From the NCBI GenBank assembly GCA_041623895.1, contig JBFJVZ010000363.1, forward strand, positions 1 to 7,943: DNA of 7,943 nucleotides, in the 5' to 3' direction. This document shows, piece after piece, positions 7,903 through 7,943 of the stretch (positions are counted from its first letter, which is position 1; each line of letters starts with the position of its first letter). The position numbers and the translations under genes are program-made. The notes beneath the pieces were generated by a model. The model saw only the letters and a list, made by a program, of their open reading frames with translations, had not been told where the DNA came from and did not search any database. Source of the stretch: JBFJVZ01 sp041623895. GTDB lineage: Bacteria; Planctomycetota; Planctomycetia; Pirellulales; Pirellulaceae.

Positions 7903-7943
7903 GAAAGTAATTTGAGCCTGGTTTTTCTCTGGAGTCACGGTAG

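Overview
The window looks like chromosomal DNA from a planctomycete, probably of the Pirellulales/Rhodopirellula type. This is inferred from protein style: zinc-ribbon/TPR and degenerate J-like proteins with one membrane segment and long Pro/Ala-rich linkers, a membrane-anchored von Willebrand A (vWA) protein, and a large secreted two-domain esterase. No rRNA or other phylogenetic marker is present, so the assignment rests on family resemblance alone. All four genes lie on the + strand with gaps of 108, 227 and 57 bases. I see no tRNA, rRNA, CRISPR array, insertion sequence, integrase or phage gene.

Layout. Bases 2-1288 hold the 3' part of a gene whose start lies outside the window; its product is a single-pass membrane protein with a C-terminal vWA domain. 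Bases 1397-4120 encode a 907-residue protein with three evenly built zinc ribbons, one membrane helix, a Pro-rich linker and a long TPR-like helical domain. Bases 4348-5763 encode a 471-residue protein with an N-terminal J-domain-like module lacking HPD, one membrane helix, a basic low-complexity linker and a beta-rich C-terminal domain. Bases 5821-7842 encode a 673-residue secreted protein joining an alpha/beta-hydrolase esterase to an SGNH hydrolase and a small C-terminal beta domain. The 227-base gap at 4121-4347 contains a strong GC-rich hairpin, and a weaker hairpin lies after the last gene.

How the genes may work together. The first three share one plan: a soluble N-terminal module, one transmembrane helix, a low-complexity tether and a larger C-terminal interaction domain (vWA, TPR, beta-sandwich-like). 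This suggests envelope proteins linking the cytoplasm to an outer compartment, but no complex is proven. The most unusual detail is that the vWA protein's membrane helix carries the S-x3-H pattern, plus the +11 Leu, of TonB/TolA anchors, followed by a Glu/Pro-rich tether like that of TonB. It may therefore be driven by an ExbB/ExbD- or TolQ/TolR-type motor. The secreted esterase looks functionally separate and is probably involved in deacetylating or de-esterifying complex polysaccharides.
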